A stretch of 64,000 nucleotides of DNA. It comes from Terriglobia bacterium (GTDB lineage Bacteria > Acidobacteriota > Vicinamibacteria > Vicinamibacterales > CAVVIG01). The stretch is from NCBI GenBank assembly GCA_020073005.1, contig JAIQFX010000048.1, positions 1 to 64,000 of the forward strand, written 5' to 3'. Numbering within the stretch: the stretch's first letter is position 1; every line of letters begins with the position of its first letter. Below, one piece after another: positions 48,256-57,153 of this stretch. A model generated the notes under the pieces. That model did no database searches. It had not been told where the DNA came from and worked only from the letters and a program-made list of their open reading frames with translations. A program made the position numbers and the translations under genes.

Positions 48256-48875
48256 ACGACGCCAACTGCGACTACACGTTTCTTTCACGCTGGCGGATCG
48301 AGGGGACGTGCGGCGAAGTCGCCGACGTCCTGGGCGATCCGCTGCAGCTCACGCGCTGGTGGCCGTCGGTCTACCTGGACGTGCGGGAGCTGCGGCCGCC
48401 CGACGCGCGCGGTCTCGGCCGCCGCGTCGCGCTGCTCACGAAGGGCTGGCTGCCGTACACGATCACGTGGGAGTTCGAGGTCGTCGCCTCGGAGTATCCC
48501 AACGGCTTCACGATCGTCGCGACCGGCGATTTCGACGGCCGTGGCGTGTGGACGTTCGAGCAGGACGGCGCGTTCGTCGACGTCACGTACGACTGGCGCC
48601 TGCGCGTCGAGAAGCCGCTGCTGAAGAACCTGTCGTTTCTGCTGAAGCCGATCTTCGAGGCCAACCACCGGTGGGCGATGACGCAGGGCGAGCAGAGTCT
48701 GAAGCTCGAGTTGCTGCGTCGGCGCGCGACGTCGGACGCCGCGAGAGCGCAGGTGCCGCCGCCTCCGGGGCCGGTGACCTATGCCGGCGTCGCGATCGTG
48801 GCGGGCGCGGTGGCGATAGGGGCGGGGATGGCTTACTTACTCATACGGGCGGGTAGACGACGAGATCGAAATTAG
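48252..48875 (+). CDS. SRPBCC-fold protein with a C-terminal membrane segment
   Basis: 207 residues from a GTG that overlaps the previous stop. The first 150 residues fit a START/polyketide-cyclase-like fold (FLSRWRIEGTCGEVADVLGD, GFTIVATGDFDGRGVWTFEQ); the end has a membrane helix (VTYAGVAIVAGAVAIGAGMA). It may bind a hydrophobic ligand near the membrane. It is the third gene after the M16 pair. Confidence 0.7.
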   Translation: MNDANCDYTFLSRWRIEGTCGEVADVLGDPLQLTRWWPSVYLDVRELRPPDARGLGRRVALLTKGWLPYTITWEFEVVASEYPNGFTIVATGDFDGRGVWTFEQDGAFVDVTYDWRLRVEKPLLKNLSFLLKPIFEANHRWAMTQGEQSLKLELLRRRATSDAARAQVPPPPGPVTYAGVAIVAGAVAIGAGMAYLLIRAGRRRDRN

Positions 48876-48950
48876 GAATTAAGAATGAGGAATTGAGAAT
48901 GGAGCGGTGAGACCCTTCTTAATTCTCAATTCCTAATTCTTCATTTCTCC
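48869..48950. repeat. Hairpin array of GAATTAAG words
   Basis: Left arm AATTAGGAATTAAGAATGAG; right arm TTCTTAATTCTCAATTCCTA. The stop of the gene on the left (TAG 48873-48875) and the stop of the gene on the right (minus strand, at 48941) both lie inside it. Confidence 0.72.
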
Positions 48951-49399
48951 AGAAGGCTCTTCATCCCCCCCAGGGCTCGTTCCCAGCCGTGCGCGATCAC
49001 TTCGTAGTAGCGCCGCCACCGCGGACCTTCTTCGTAGCCGGTCTGCGTGACGCGGATGCGCGTGCCGTTGCCTTCGGCCTGCACGGTGATCTCGAGCGCC
49101 ATCGGCCCGATCGGATCGCCGTCGGGCGGCAGCCAGAACACGTCGGCGACCATGAATCCCTGGCCCGGGTGAAACTCCATCACCGTGCCGCGCAGGACGC
49201 CGCCGAGGCGGCCGAGGACTTCGTCGCGGAAATCCGTCGGCGGCCACTCGACCGAGTACGGGCCGAGCGTGCGCGGCGTCGTCACCGAGTGGGCCACCTG
49301 CCACCACGCGTGCAGCGCTTCGGCGTCAAAGAACGCCTTGAGCACGATGCCCGGAGGCGCGCCGATGACAGCGGAGATGTCGAGGCCTAATTTGGTCAT
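48941..49399 (-). CDS. AHSA1-type SRPBCC protein
   Basis: 152 residues, Aha1/SRPBCC superfamily: VIGAPPGIVLKAFFDAEALH at the start, TEWP-like SVEWPPTDF, then YEEGPRWRRYYEVIAHGWER. A stress or ligand-binding role is typical, nothing more specific. Start and stop codons both lie in word arrays (ATGACCAAATTA at 5'; TGA at 3'). Confidence 0.78.
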   Translation of the reverse strand: MTKLGLDISAVIGAPPGIVLKAFFDAEALHAWWQVAHSVTTPRTLGPYSVEWPPTDFRDEVLGRLGGVLRGTVMEFHPGQGFMVADVFWLPPDGDPIGPMALEITVQAEGNGTRIRVTQTGYEEGPRWRRYYEVIAHGWERALGGMKSLLEK

Positions 49400-49484
49400 G
49401 GAGTCATCTGGTTATCGAGTCATTGGAGTGATCAATTCACCAATCACATGACCAAATAACCAGATGACTCAATGCCCAAATTCA
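49389..49484. repeat. Hairpin array of TTTGGTCAT words
   Basis: Left TAATTTGGTCATGGAGTCAT; right CATGACCAAATAACCAGATG. It holds the start codon of the SRPBCC gene (cat 49397-49399 on the plus strand) and the stop codon of the amidohydrolase gene (49482-49484). Confidence 0.72.
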
Positions 49485-50971
49485 TCTCTGGCCCGCGGTC
49501 GCGCGAGGACGACGTTCCGCCCGAGCGCGAGCCACCATGTCCTTGACCTCGCGCATCAGCGTCGGCACGTGGTACGGGATGCCGTCCTTGATCGTCCACT
49601 CGATGCCGCCGCCGTGCGTGTTCTCCACGCGATCGCCGATCGCAATCGGCGAGTAGTTCGGCGCCGGCTTCCCGTTGATCAGCATGACGTCCGTGCCGTA
49701 CGGGTTGAGCAGCTTCAGATTCTCGAGCGGGTTGCCGTTGACGACGAGGAGATCGCCGATGAAGCCCTCGCGGACCTTGCCGAGCTTGTCGTCCATCCCG
49801 AGCAGCCGCGCGCCGTTCCACGTCGCGTGCTCGATGACCTCGAGCGGCTGGAAGCCCGCCTCTTCCTGCAGCTCCAGCTCGCGCGAGATGCCGAAGCCGT
49901 ACATCGAGAAGATGTAGCCGGCGTCGTCGCCCGTCGTGACGAGCCCGCCCTTGTTCGCGAACTCGCGGACCGCGTCCATCCAGATCCGGTACTGCTGGCG
50001 CCAGCGCGCTTCCTGCGTGGACGTCCAGCCGAAGAAGTACGAGCCGTGGTTGTCCATCGCGCCCTTGAAGTACTCCTCCATGGACGGGTGCAGGTAGTCC
50101 TTGAACCACGGCTGCGCCTGCGCGCGCTGCAGATCGCGGCTGGCTTCGTAAATCGAGAACGTCGGATCCCACGCGACCTTCTTCTCGACCATCATGTCGA
50201 TGATCTTGTGCAGCCGCTCCGGATCGGCCTGCGCGTAGAGCTCGCCCGCGCGGCCGAAGCGGTGGATCTCGTTCGAGTAGTTCATGTCGGGCGGGAAGTT
50301 CTGGATGCCGCGCAGCGCCGCGTCCGCGACGCCGTAGAAGTGCTCGATCGAGCTCACGCCCAGCTCGACGAAGTCCTTCGCCGTCGTCTCCTCGACCGCG
50401 ATGTGCGTCGCCGTCGGATCTCGTTCGGCGATCCGGTGCGGCCCTTGCTGACGAACGGATAGACCAGGATCCGCGGCGCGACGATCGAGTGCGCGTTGCT
50501 CTCGGCCTGCCACTGCTTCGACTTGTCGAAGTCGCCGCCGACCTCGCGCACGGTCGTGACGCCGGCCGCGAGGTACAGATTGCGCTCGTACTGAATCGGC
50601 TGCGGGATGCCGGGCTGCCGCTCCTCGTGCCAGTGCATGTGCGCGTTGACGATGCCGGGCATGACGTACTTGCCGGCGGCGTCGATGACGGCGTCGGTCG
50701 TCTGGCGTCCGGCGTTGGCGACGACGCTCGCCCCGGACCCGATGTACGAAATCAGCCCGTCCTGCACGACGATGTCCACCGGGCCGTACGGCGGCTTCGC
50801 GTTGCCGTAGATCACCATCGCGTTCTTGATGACGAGGCGGCGCGCCGCCCTGGCATGAATCGCGGGCGTCGCCACGGACTGCTGCGCCTCGGTGCGGAAC
50901 GTGATCAGGCCCGCGAGGACGAGGGCCGTGGACAGCATGGGGAGTGCGCGACGTGGAAGCGTGCGAATCAT
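49482..50971 (-). pseudogene. Broken exported amidohydrolase
   Basis: The N-terminal part (50971 to about 50415) has a signal peptide ending FRTEAQQ, and the metal site IVNAHMHWHEE. After RTGSPNEIR the frame is lost. The C-terminal part continues in another frame from ATHIAVEETTAKDFVELGVS through SIEHFYG to TTGDDAGY and the LGMDDKLGKVREGFIGDLLV end typical of imidazolonepropionase-like amidohydrolases. Between the halves, about 40 residues expected in the family are absent, so a deletion plus frameshift near 50415-50425 is likely. Otherwise the gene is well preserved. Confidence 0.78.
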
Positions 50972-51013
50972 GCGGAGACGGCTCCTTCGTAAAGTGTGAT
51001 GATATCGCACGCG

Positions 51014-51107
51014 ATGAATTTGGTCATTGAGTCATCTGGTTATGTGGGCATTTGGGAGACCATCCCATTGACTCGATAACCAGATGACCAGATGACCCAA
51101 TTCACCC
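51014..51107. repeat. Hairpin array of TGGTCATTG words upstream of a LOG gene
   Basis: Left GAATTTGGTCATTGAGTCAT; right ATAACCAGATGACCAGATGA. Same words as the arrays at 31763 and 49389. Confidence 0.72.
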
Positions 51108-51126
51108 AGATGATAAAGTGACGTTT

Positions 51127-51990
51127 ATGTCCCAGCAGCCTCTGGCGTATCTGTACCCGGAGTTTCTCGAGAGCGCCGACGCGCGGCCGATCCGCATTCT
51201 CTCGGAGTACCTCGAGCCGCTTCGGCGATTCAAGGATCAGAAGATTCAGGACACGGTCGTCTTCTTCGGGTCGGCGCGGATCGACAGCCGCGAGCGTGCG
51301 GAGCGGGCGCTGCGGACGCTGCGGGCACGCGGCGTGCAAGACGCGGACGATCATTATCAGCGCGAGCTGAAGAAGAGCCGCCGCGCCGTCGAGTGGGCGC
51401 GCTACTACGAAGAGGCGCGCGAGCTCGCGCGGCTGCTGACGACATGGTCCGGCTCGCTGCAGTCGGACAACCATCGCTTCGTCGTGACGTCGGGCGGCGG
51501 GCCGGGGATCATGGAAGCGGCCAACCGCGGCGCGCGCGAAGCGGGCGGGAAGACGATCGGCCTCAACATCCGGCTGCCGTTCGAGCAGGGCGCGAACCCG
51601 TACATCACCGAGGGCCTGCACTTCGAGTTCCACTATTTCTTCATGCGCAAGTTCTGGTTCGCGTACCTCGCGAAGGCGCTCGTGATCTTCCCAGGCGGCT
51701 TCGGCACGCTCGACGAGCTGTTCGAAATCCTCACGCTGGTCCAGACCGACAAGCTGTCGAAGCAAATCGGCGTCATTCTGTACGGCCGCGAATACTGGGA
51801 GCCGATCCTGAACTTCAAGCCGATGGCGGAGTGGGGCGCGATCGCCGAACACGACATCGAGCTGCTCAATTACGCCGACACGCCCGCCGACGCGTTCGAG
51901 CGGCTGCGCGCGCATCTGGTCGAGCATCATCTCGAGTCCCCGGTCCCGCAGGAAGCGGTGGCGCCGGGGATTGCGAAGACCCGCGGGTGA
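51127..51990 (+). CDS. LOG-family nucleotide monophosphate phosphoribohydrolase-like protein
   Basis: 287 residues from ATG 51127; a GTG nine bases upstream is possible. The nucleotide site SGGGPGIMEAANRGA (near 120-135) and the catalytic PGGFGTLDELFE (near 195) are complete. Family members remove ribose from nucleoside monophosphates, including cytokinin precursors. An extra N-terminal helical part of about 60 residues is present. Stop overlaps the first bases of the next word array. Confidence 0.82.
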   Translation: MSQQPLAYLYPEFLESADARPIRILSEYLEPLRRFKDQKIQDTVVFFGSARIDSRERAERALRTLRARGVQDADDHYQRELKKSRRAVEWARYYEEARELARLLTTWSGSLQSDNHRFVVTSGGGPGIMEAANRGAREAGGKTIGLNIRLPFEQGANPYITEGLHFEFHYFFMRKFWFAYLAKALVIFPGGFGTLDELFEILTLVQTDKLSKQIGVILYGREYWEPILNFKPMAEWGAIAEHDIELLNYADTPADAFERLRAHLVEHHLESPVPQEAVAPGIAKTRG

Positions 51991-52094
51991 ATTGAGTCAT
52001 TGAGTAATTGGGTAAGTGGGTAATGGCGGCGACGCCGCCAGGTCCGCGTGATCGCGCTTACCCACTTACCCAATTACCCAACTACTCAATTCCA
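51988..52094. repeat. Hairpin array of AATTGGGTA words
   Basis: Left TGAATTGAGTCATTGAGTAA and GGGTAAGTGGGTAAT; right TTACCCACTTACCCAATTAC. The LOG stop (TGA 51988-51990) is its first triplet. The array ends at 52094, three bases before the stop of the convergent hydrolase gene. Confidence 0.75.
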
Positions 52095-52096
52095 CC

Positions 52097-53293
52097 TCAG
52101 TAGATCAGAAACCGCTCTCGCGTCTTCCCGAACGCCCGCACAGACTCCTGCCAGGAACGGGCGATGTCGCTGGCCGACACGCCGGCTTCGATCGCTTCGC
52201 GTAACGCCGACGATCCGGCGAGGATGTCTATCGGCGGTTTCGTGGCCTCGTACTCGTACGGCGGCTCGCGCCACGCGAAGCGATCGCGACCGGCCGCGCG
52301 GAAGGCTTCGAGCAGCGCGACGCCCGTTTCGACCGGACGGAACGCCGCGCGATCGAGGACGTGGATCTGGCAGCCGCCGCAGCTCGCGTGCGCGTGCTTG
52401 TGGAACGTCGGCTCGAAGACGACGGGGCGGAATCGTACGCCGGGGAGATCGAGACGATTGAGCGCATCGGCGAAGTGCTCGCCGATCACCCACGGCGCAC
52501 CGATGAGTTCAAACGGGCGCGTGGTGCCGCGGCCCTCTGACACGTTGGTCCCTTCGAACAACACGGTCCCGGGATAGACGACGGCGGTCTCGTTCGTCGG
52601 AATGTTCGGGGACGGCATCACCCACGGGAGGCCGGTCTCCTCGTGGTACATCTCGCGGCGCCAGCCTTCCATCGCAATCACTTCAAGGTCCGCGCCGATG
52701 CCGAACTCGTCGTTGAACAGCCGCGCCAGCTCGCCGATCGTCATGCCGTGGCGCATCGGAATCGGATACATCCCGACGAAGGATTCGAATCCCTTGACGA
52801 GCATCGGCCCTTCGACGGCGGCGCCGCCGATCGGATTCGGCCGGTCGCACACGATCGCCTTCACGCCGTGCTTCCTCGCAGCGACGAGGCAGTTCGCCAT
52901 CGTGTAGATGTAGGTATAGATGCGCGTGCCGACGTCCTGCAGATCGATGACGAGGACGTCGACGTCGCGCAGCATCTCGGCGGTCGGCTCGCGCGTTTCG
53001 CTGTAGAGCGAGTAGACAGGCACGCGGCGGATGTCGTCAACCGCGTGCCCGGTCTCGATCATGTTTTCCTGCACGTCGGACCTGAAGCCGTGCTGCGGGC
53101 CGAAGATCGCGGTCAACGTCGTGCCGGGGTGCGTGAAGAGGCGGTCGGCGATGTGGCGAAGTTCACGGTCGACTGAGGCTGGATTACACACCACGCCGAC
53201 GCGTCTGCCGTTCAACGCTGAGGAATCAAGCAGTTGCGCGGAGCCAAGTGTGACAGTCAGAGGCTCGATTATTGCACGGTCAACGCAGGGCAT
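52097..53293 (-). CDS. namZ: DUF1343 protein (NamZ-like exo-muramidase)
   Basis: 398 residues with ATG proposed at 53293; a longer frame reaches 53410 but overlaps the divergent BACON gene. Conserved blocks: VGVVCNPASVDRELRH, IFGPQHGFRSDVQENM, VLVIDLQDVGTRIYTYIYTM, SPNIPTNETAVVYPGTVLFE and GTNVSEGRGTTRPFE. NamZ cleaves N-acetylmuramic acid from peptidoglycan. No clear signal peptide is seen in the chosen start, which is unusual for the family. Confidence 0.83.
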   Translation of the reverse strand: MPCVDRAIIEPLTVTLGSAQLLDSSALNGRRVGVVCNPASVDRELRHIADRLFTHPGTTLTAIFGPQHGFRSDVQENMIETGHAVDDIRRVPVYSLYSETREPTAEMLRDVDVLVIDLQDVGTRIYTYIYTMANCLVAARKHGVKAIVCDRPNPIGGAAVEGPMLVKGFESFVGMYPIPMRHGMTIGELARLFNDEFGIGADLEVIAMEGWRREMYHEETGLPWVMPSPNIPTNETAVVYPGTVLFEGTNVSEGRGTTRPFELIGAPWVIGEHFADALNRLDLPGVRFRPVVFEPTFHKHAHASCGGCQIHVLDRAAFRPVETGVALLEAFRAAGRDRFAWREPPYEYEATKPPIDILAGSSALREAIEAGVSASDIARSWQESVRAFGKTRERFLIY

Positions 53294-53297
53294 CGCG

Positions 53298-54704
53298 ATG
53301 AGTACCACGACCTGGTCACACCTGTTGCTGATCGCCACAGCCTGCTGCGCGGCCGGCTCATGCGGATCCTCGAGCTCGTCGCCCACGGCGCCGACGTGCA
53401 GGCCGAGCATCGCAGCCGATCAACTGAGCCGCACGGTTGACGGGGCCGGCGGCACGCTCACGATTCCCGTCACCGCGGCGGCCGGCTGCGGCTGGACCGC
53501 GCAAAGCAACGCGAGCTTTCTGACGATTGGATCGGCCGCAGGCAGCGGCACGGGCCTCGTCACGGTGACGGTGCCGGCGAACGCCGGAGACAACCCACGG
53601 ACCGGCACGATCATCGTCGCGGGACAGACGGTCACGATCACACAGCCGGCGCAACCTTGTTCGACGAGCCTCGCGCCGTCCACGTTGACGGTCGACGACA
53701 CGGCGACTGTCGTGACGATTGCCGTGACGGCCGCGCCGGCGTGCACGTGGAGCGCCCGGAGCAACGCGGCGTTCATCACGGCATCGGCCGGATCCACGGC
53801 AGGATCGGGATCCGTGAACGTCACCGTGTCCGCGAATCCTGGAAGCCCGCGGAGCGGAACGGTGACGATCGGCAGTCAGACGCTGACGGTGAATCAGCGG
53901 CAGGCCTGCGGGTACACGGTCTCGGCGACGACGCTGACGATCGCGGCCGGCGGCGCGGACACGACGGTTTCGGTCTCGACGGCCGCCGGATGCACGTGGA
54001 GCGCAAGCAGCAACAGCAGCTTCATCACGCTGTCGTCGGCTGCGGCGAACACGGGGTCCGGTGCGGCCACGTTCACCGTCGCGCCGAACGCGGGCGCGAG
54101 CCGCGCCGGGACGCTGACCGTTGCTGGTCACACAGTGTCGGTCGTGCAGGCCGGCACGACCGTCATCTCGGCGTGCGTCACCCGCATTTGCGCATTGAAT
54201 GACCCGCTGGGGAATTGCACTGCCGCCGCCGGGTTTGAAGGGAACGGCGGCATCGCCGACGTGCTGCTGTACGCCCCGGCGACCTGCAACTGGTTCGTGA
54301 CGGCTGACTCCTGGTTGACGTCGGATCCGCCCGTCGGCACCGGCAACGCGACGATACACCTTCACGCGGATCCCAATCCGTTGCCGGCTCTACGGTACGG
54401 CAGCGTCACAGCGGGAGGTGCGTCGATCACCACGGTGGAGAGTTCGTGCGTGGTGACGTTGTCTCCTGCCAATTTCAATGTGCCGGCCGAGGGCGCGACG
54501 GTCAGTCTGGCGGTGTTCACGATTTGCCCGTCCTGGAGTGTCAGAGGCAACAGTCCCTACCCGTACATCACCATCCTCGATGGCGGCCCAGGGTCCGGCA
54601 ACGGTACGGTCACGTTCTCGGTCGCGCCGAACCCTGGCGGACTGCGCACTGCGGTGTTCGGCGTGAATTTCGCCGCGGTCACCGTCAAACAGGCGGGTTC
54701 ATAG
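53298..54704 (+). CDS. BACON-repeat lipoprotein (copy 1)
   Basis: 468 residues. Lipobox-like AAGSC near residue 22 (LLIATACCAAGSCGSS), then three BACON-type beta-sandwich repeats of about 85 residues (CGWTAQSNASFLTIGS, CTWSARSNAAFITASA, CTWSASSNSSFITLSS), each closed by VTVNQ- or VTITQ-type strands. Then two divergent BACON-like domains (CNWFVTADSWLTSDPP; CPSWSVRGNSPYPYITILDG). BACON domains are thought to bind carbohydrate or mucin at the surface. Followed directly by a paralogue. Confidence 0.83.
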   Translation: MSTTTWSHLLLIATACCAAGSCGSSSSSPTAPTCRPSIAADQLSRTVDGAGGTLTIPVTAAAGCGWTAQSNASFLTIGSAAGSGTGLVTVTVPANAGDNPRTGTIIVAGQTVTITQPAQPCSTSLAPSTLTVDDTATVVTIAVTAAPACTWSARSNAAFITASAGSTAGSGSVNVTVSANPGSPRSGTVTIGSQTLTVNQRQACGYTVSATTLTIAAGGADTTVSVSTAAGCTWSASSNSSFITLSSAAANTGSGAATFTVAPNAGASRAGTLTVAGHTVSVVQAGTTVISACVTRICALNDPLGNCTAAAGFEGNGGIADVLLYAPATCNWFVTADSWLTSDPPVGTGNATIHLHADPNPLPALRYGSVTAGGASITTVESSCVVTLSPANFNVPAEGATVSLAVFTICPSWSVRGNSPYPYITILDGGPGSGNGTVTFSVAPNPGGLRTAVFGVNFAAVTVKQAGS

Positions 54705-56150
54705 ATGCCGAGGCATGTCATAGCGATGCCATCGGGCGCGTGTTTGCTGGCCGCAGTTGCTCTGGCAGCTGGAGCATGCGGGTCCACGAGTCCGACCGCG
54801 CCGAGCGGGCCGTGCACGCCAACGATCGCTGCCGATCAACTGAGCCGAATGGTGGACGCGGCCGGAGGAGCGCTCACGATTCCCGTCACGGCGCAAACGG
54901 GCTGCACCTGGACGGCGCAGAGCAACGCGAGTTTCTTGTCGATTGCCACGGTCAGCGGCAGCGGCAGCGGGCTCATCACAGTCACCGCACCGGCGAACGC
55001 GGATGGAGGCGTTCGTACCGGGACGATCACGATCGCCGGACAGACAGTGACGATCGCGCAGCCCACGACGGCGTCTTGTCCGACGAGCCTTTCGCCGTCG
55101 ACGGTAACAGTGATCGGCGATTGGGAGTCTGTCGTGACCGTCGCCGTCACCGCGGCGCCGTCGTGTGTGTGGGCGGCGAAGAGCAACGCGTCGTTCATCG
55201 TTGCGCCTGGCGGTTCTTCGACCGGATCAGGATCCGTGAACGTTACTGTGGCCGCCAATCCTGGAAGCGCACGCACCGGGACGGTGACCGTCGGCAATCA
55301 GACGCTGACGGTGAATCAGCAGCGCACGTGCGGGTATTCGCTGTCCGCGACGACGCTGAATGCGGCGGCCGGCGGCGGAGATGCATCGGTCGCGGTCTCG
55401 ACGTTGTCCGGCTGCGCGTGGAGCGCCGTCAGCAACAGCAGCTTCATCGCGCTGACCTCTGCGTCCGCGAACACGGGATCGGGCGCCGCGATCTTTTCAG
55501 TCGCAGCCAATGCGGGCGCGACTCGCGATGGCACGCTCACGCTTGCCGGCCACACGGTGTCGATCATCCAGGCCGGCTCGTCGGCCATCTCGGCGTGTGT
55601 GACGACGTTCTGCGTGCTGGGGAGCCGGGGATGCGGGCTTCCTCCTCCTTCGTTGAGCGGCGCCGGCGGCAGTGTGTCCGCCGGGGTGTTCGCGCCCTCC
55701 ACGTGCAGCTGGTTTGTGACGACCGACCCTTGGCTGACCGCTGATCCTCCTTCGGGATCGGGAAACGCGACGATCCAGCTTCGCGGGGATCCGAATCCGT
55801 CATCAGCATCACGCACCGGTAACGTGGCCGCGGGAGGCGCGACGCTCACCGTGGGGCAGGCGGCCTGCGTGGTCACGCTCTCGCCGTCCAGCATCGGCAG
55901 CTTCGGCGTCGAGACCACGTCGTTCAACGTCGCGGCCGAGGGCGCGACGATCAGTTTCTCCGTCATCACGATGTGCGCGTCGTGGAACATCACAGGCACC
56001 GATCCAGGATTCCTCACGGTCCTCAGTGGCGCGACGGGATCGGGCAACGGGACCGTTACGATCGCCGTCGCTCCAAATGCCGGCGGACCACGAAGCGCGT
56101 CCTTCGCGATCGGCAACGCCACCGTCACGATCAATCAAGAAGGGCAGTAG
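54705..56150 (+). CDS. BACON-repeat lipoprotein (copy 2, tandem paralogue)
   Basis: 481 residues. Same layout as copy 1: lipobox LAAGACGS, three BACON repeats (CTWTAQSNASFLSIAT, CVWAAKSNASFIVAPG, CAWSAVSNSSFIALTS), then the divergent pair (CSWFVTTDPWLTADPP; CASWNITGTDPGFLTVLSG). It starts at the base after the stop of copy 1. It probably arose by tandem duplication of the whole gene. An alternative start is 54726. Confidence 0.83.
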   Translation: MPRHVIAMPSGACLLAAVALAAGACGSTSPTAPSGPCTPTIAADQLSRMVDAAGGALTIPVTAQTGCTWTAQSNASFLSIATVSGSGSGLITVTAPANADGGVRTGTITIAGQTVTIAQPTTASCPTSLSPSTVTVIGDWESVVTVAVTAAPSCVWAAKSNASFIVAPGGSSTGSGSVNVTVAANPGSARTGTVTVGNQTLTVNQQRTCGYSLSATTLNAAAGGGDASVAVSTLSGCAWSAVSNSSFIALTSASANTGSGAAIFSVAANAGATRDGTLTLAGHTVSIIQAGSSAISACVTTFCVLGSRGCGLPPPSLSGAGGSVSAGVFAPSTCSWFVTTDPWLTADPPSGSGNATIQLRGDPNPSSASRTGNVAAGGATLTVGQAACVVTLSPSSIGSFGVETTSFNVAAEGATISFSVITMCASWNITGTDPGFLTVLSGATGSGNGTVTIAVAPNAGGPRSASFAIGNATVTINQEGQ

Positions 56151-56467
56151 CCGAGTCCCTTCGCGGGCTCACCGTCGCGGGGACAAACGGTGACAGTCAC
56201 GCAAGCCGGGCAGTGACCGCAACTGACTCTAGCGACAAGGGCATCGGGCACCTACCCCGAGCCGATTGACAACTTGCACGTACCGAGTCCGGTTGATAGA
56301 CTACGCACCGTTTGGTGGTTAGGCCTGCCAGCTTCGCCCGCGCCGAGAGCCGATCGAGCCTCCGTTCCGACTCGCTCCCTCCACGCCATTGCTTAGCCGA
56401 CGCGCAGCCACCTTCGGTGACGGCATCGAGCGCGCGTTAGCCGCCTGGTGCGAACGAGGAGAGTGTG
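56151..56467. other. Spacer with a remnant of a third BACON tail
   Basis: No intact gene. Near 56178-56216 CAAACGGTGACAGTCACGCA and its continuation read QTVTVTQAGQ-stop, the normal end of a BACON repeat, out of frame after one extra base. The rest (56220-56460) shows nothing recognisable except GAGGAG before the RRM gene. Confidence 0.45.
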
Positions 56468-56800
56468 ATGGGTCGAAGGCTTTACGTCGGGAATCTTCCT
56501 TACACCACCGGTGAAGCGGAACTGCAAGAGTTGTTCAGCAAAGCCGGCAACGTGGAGTCGGTCCGCGTCATGCGTGACGCCGCGACCGGCAGGGCTCGTG
56601 GCTTCGCCTTCGTCGAAATGGCGACAGACGAGGAGGCCGCCAAGGCCGCCACGGAGCTGAACCAGTATCAGCTCGGCGGACGCGCGCTGACCGTCAACGA
56701 GGCGCGGCCGAAGCCGGAAGGCGGATTCGGCGGCGGCGGCGGCTACGGCGGCAACCGTGGCGGCGGTGGCGGCGGCGGACGCCGCGAGCCGCGCTGGTAG
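56468..56800 (+). CDS. RRM RNA-binding protein with glycine-rich tail
   Basis: 110 residues from ATG 56468, behind GAGGAG. One RRM domain: RNP2 LYVGNL and RNP1 RGFAFVEM, then a glycine-rich tail (GGFGGGGGYGGNRGGGGGGG, RREPRW). This is the bacterial/cyanobacterial cold-inducible RNA-binding type. It would bind RNA, perhaps during cold or stress. Confidence 0.92.
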   Translation: MGRRLYVGNLPYTTGEAELQELFSKAGNVESVRVMRDAATGRARGFAFVEMATDEEAAKAATELNQYQLGGRALTVNEARPKPEGGFGGGGGYGGNRGGGGGGGRREPRW

Positions 56801-56830
56801 CGCTCCTCGCACCCGGATTAGGGATACCTC

Positions 56831-57046
56831 ATGAAGAACTGGTCGAAAGGCGACCGTGTCGTTCAACCCACGTACGGGGCCGGCACGCTGGTCGAGGTCA
56901 ACGAGCACCACACGGTGATTGATTTCGACGAGCACGGTCGCCGCACGTTCGCGACCAGGCTCGTCACACTTCAGGCCACGAACGAGCCGGCGCCGCACAA
57001 GACGCCGACTCGGAAGCGCGCCGTGAAGAAGAAGAAAGAGTCTTAG
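56831..57046 (+). CDS. Small DUF3553-like beta-barrel protein
   Basis: 71 residues. KGDRVVQPTYGAGTLVEVNE and TVIDFDEHGRRTFATRLVTL resemble the Tudor-like domain at the end of UvrD/PcrA-type helicases (DUF3553), here alone with a basic tail (TRKRAVKKKKES). It may bind nucleic acid or RNA polymerase. Thirty bp after the RRM gene. Confidence 0.75.
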   Translation: MKNWSKGDRVVQPTYGAGTLVEVNEHHTVIDFDEHGRRTFATRLVTLQATNEPAPHKTPTRKRAVKKKKES

Positions 57047-57049
57047 CGA

Positions 57050-57148
57050 TCAATTGGGTAAGTGAGTAGTCGGGGAATTGGGTAATCGCTTCGAAGCAAT
57101 TACCCAGCTACCCAATTACCCACCTACCCAATTACTCACCTACCCAAT
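57050..57148. repeat. Hairpin array of AATTGGGTAA words
   Basis: Left ATCAATTGGGTAAGTGAGTA; right CAATTACCCAGCTACCCAAT and ACCCACCTACCCAATTACTC. Same word family as 51988-52094. Confidence 0.72.
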
Positions 57149-57153
57149 CCGTC

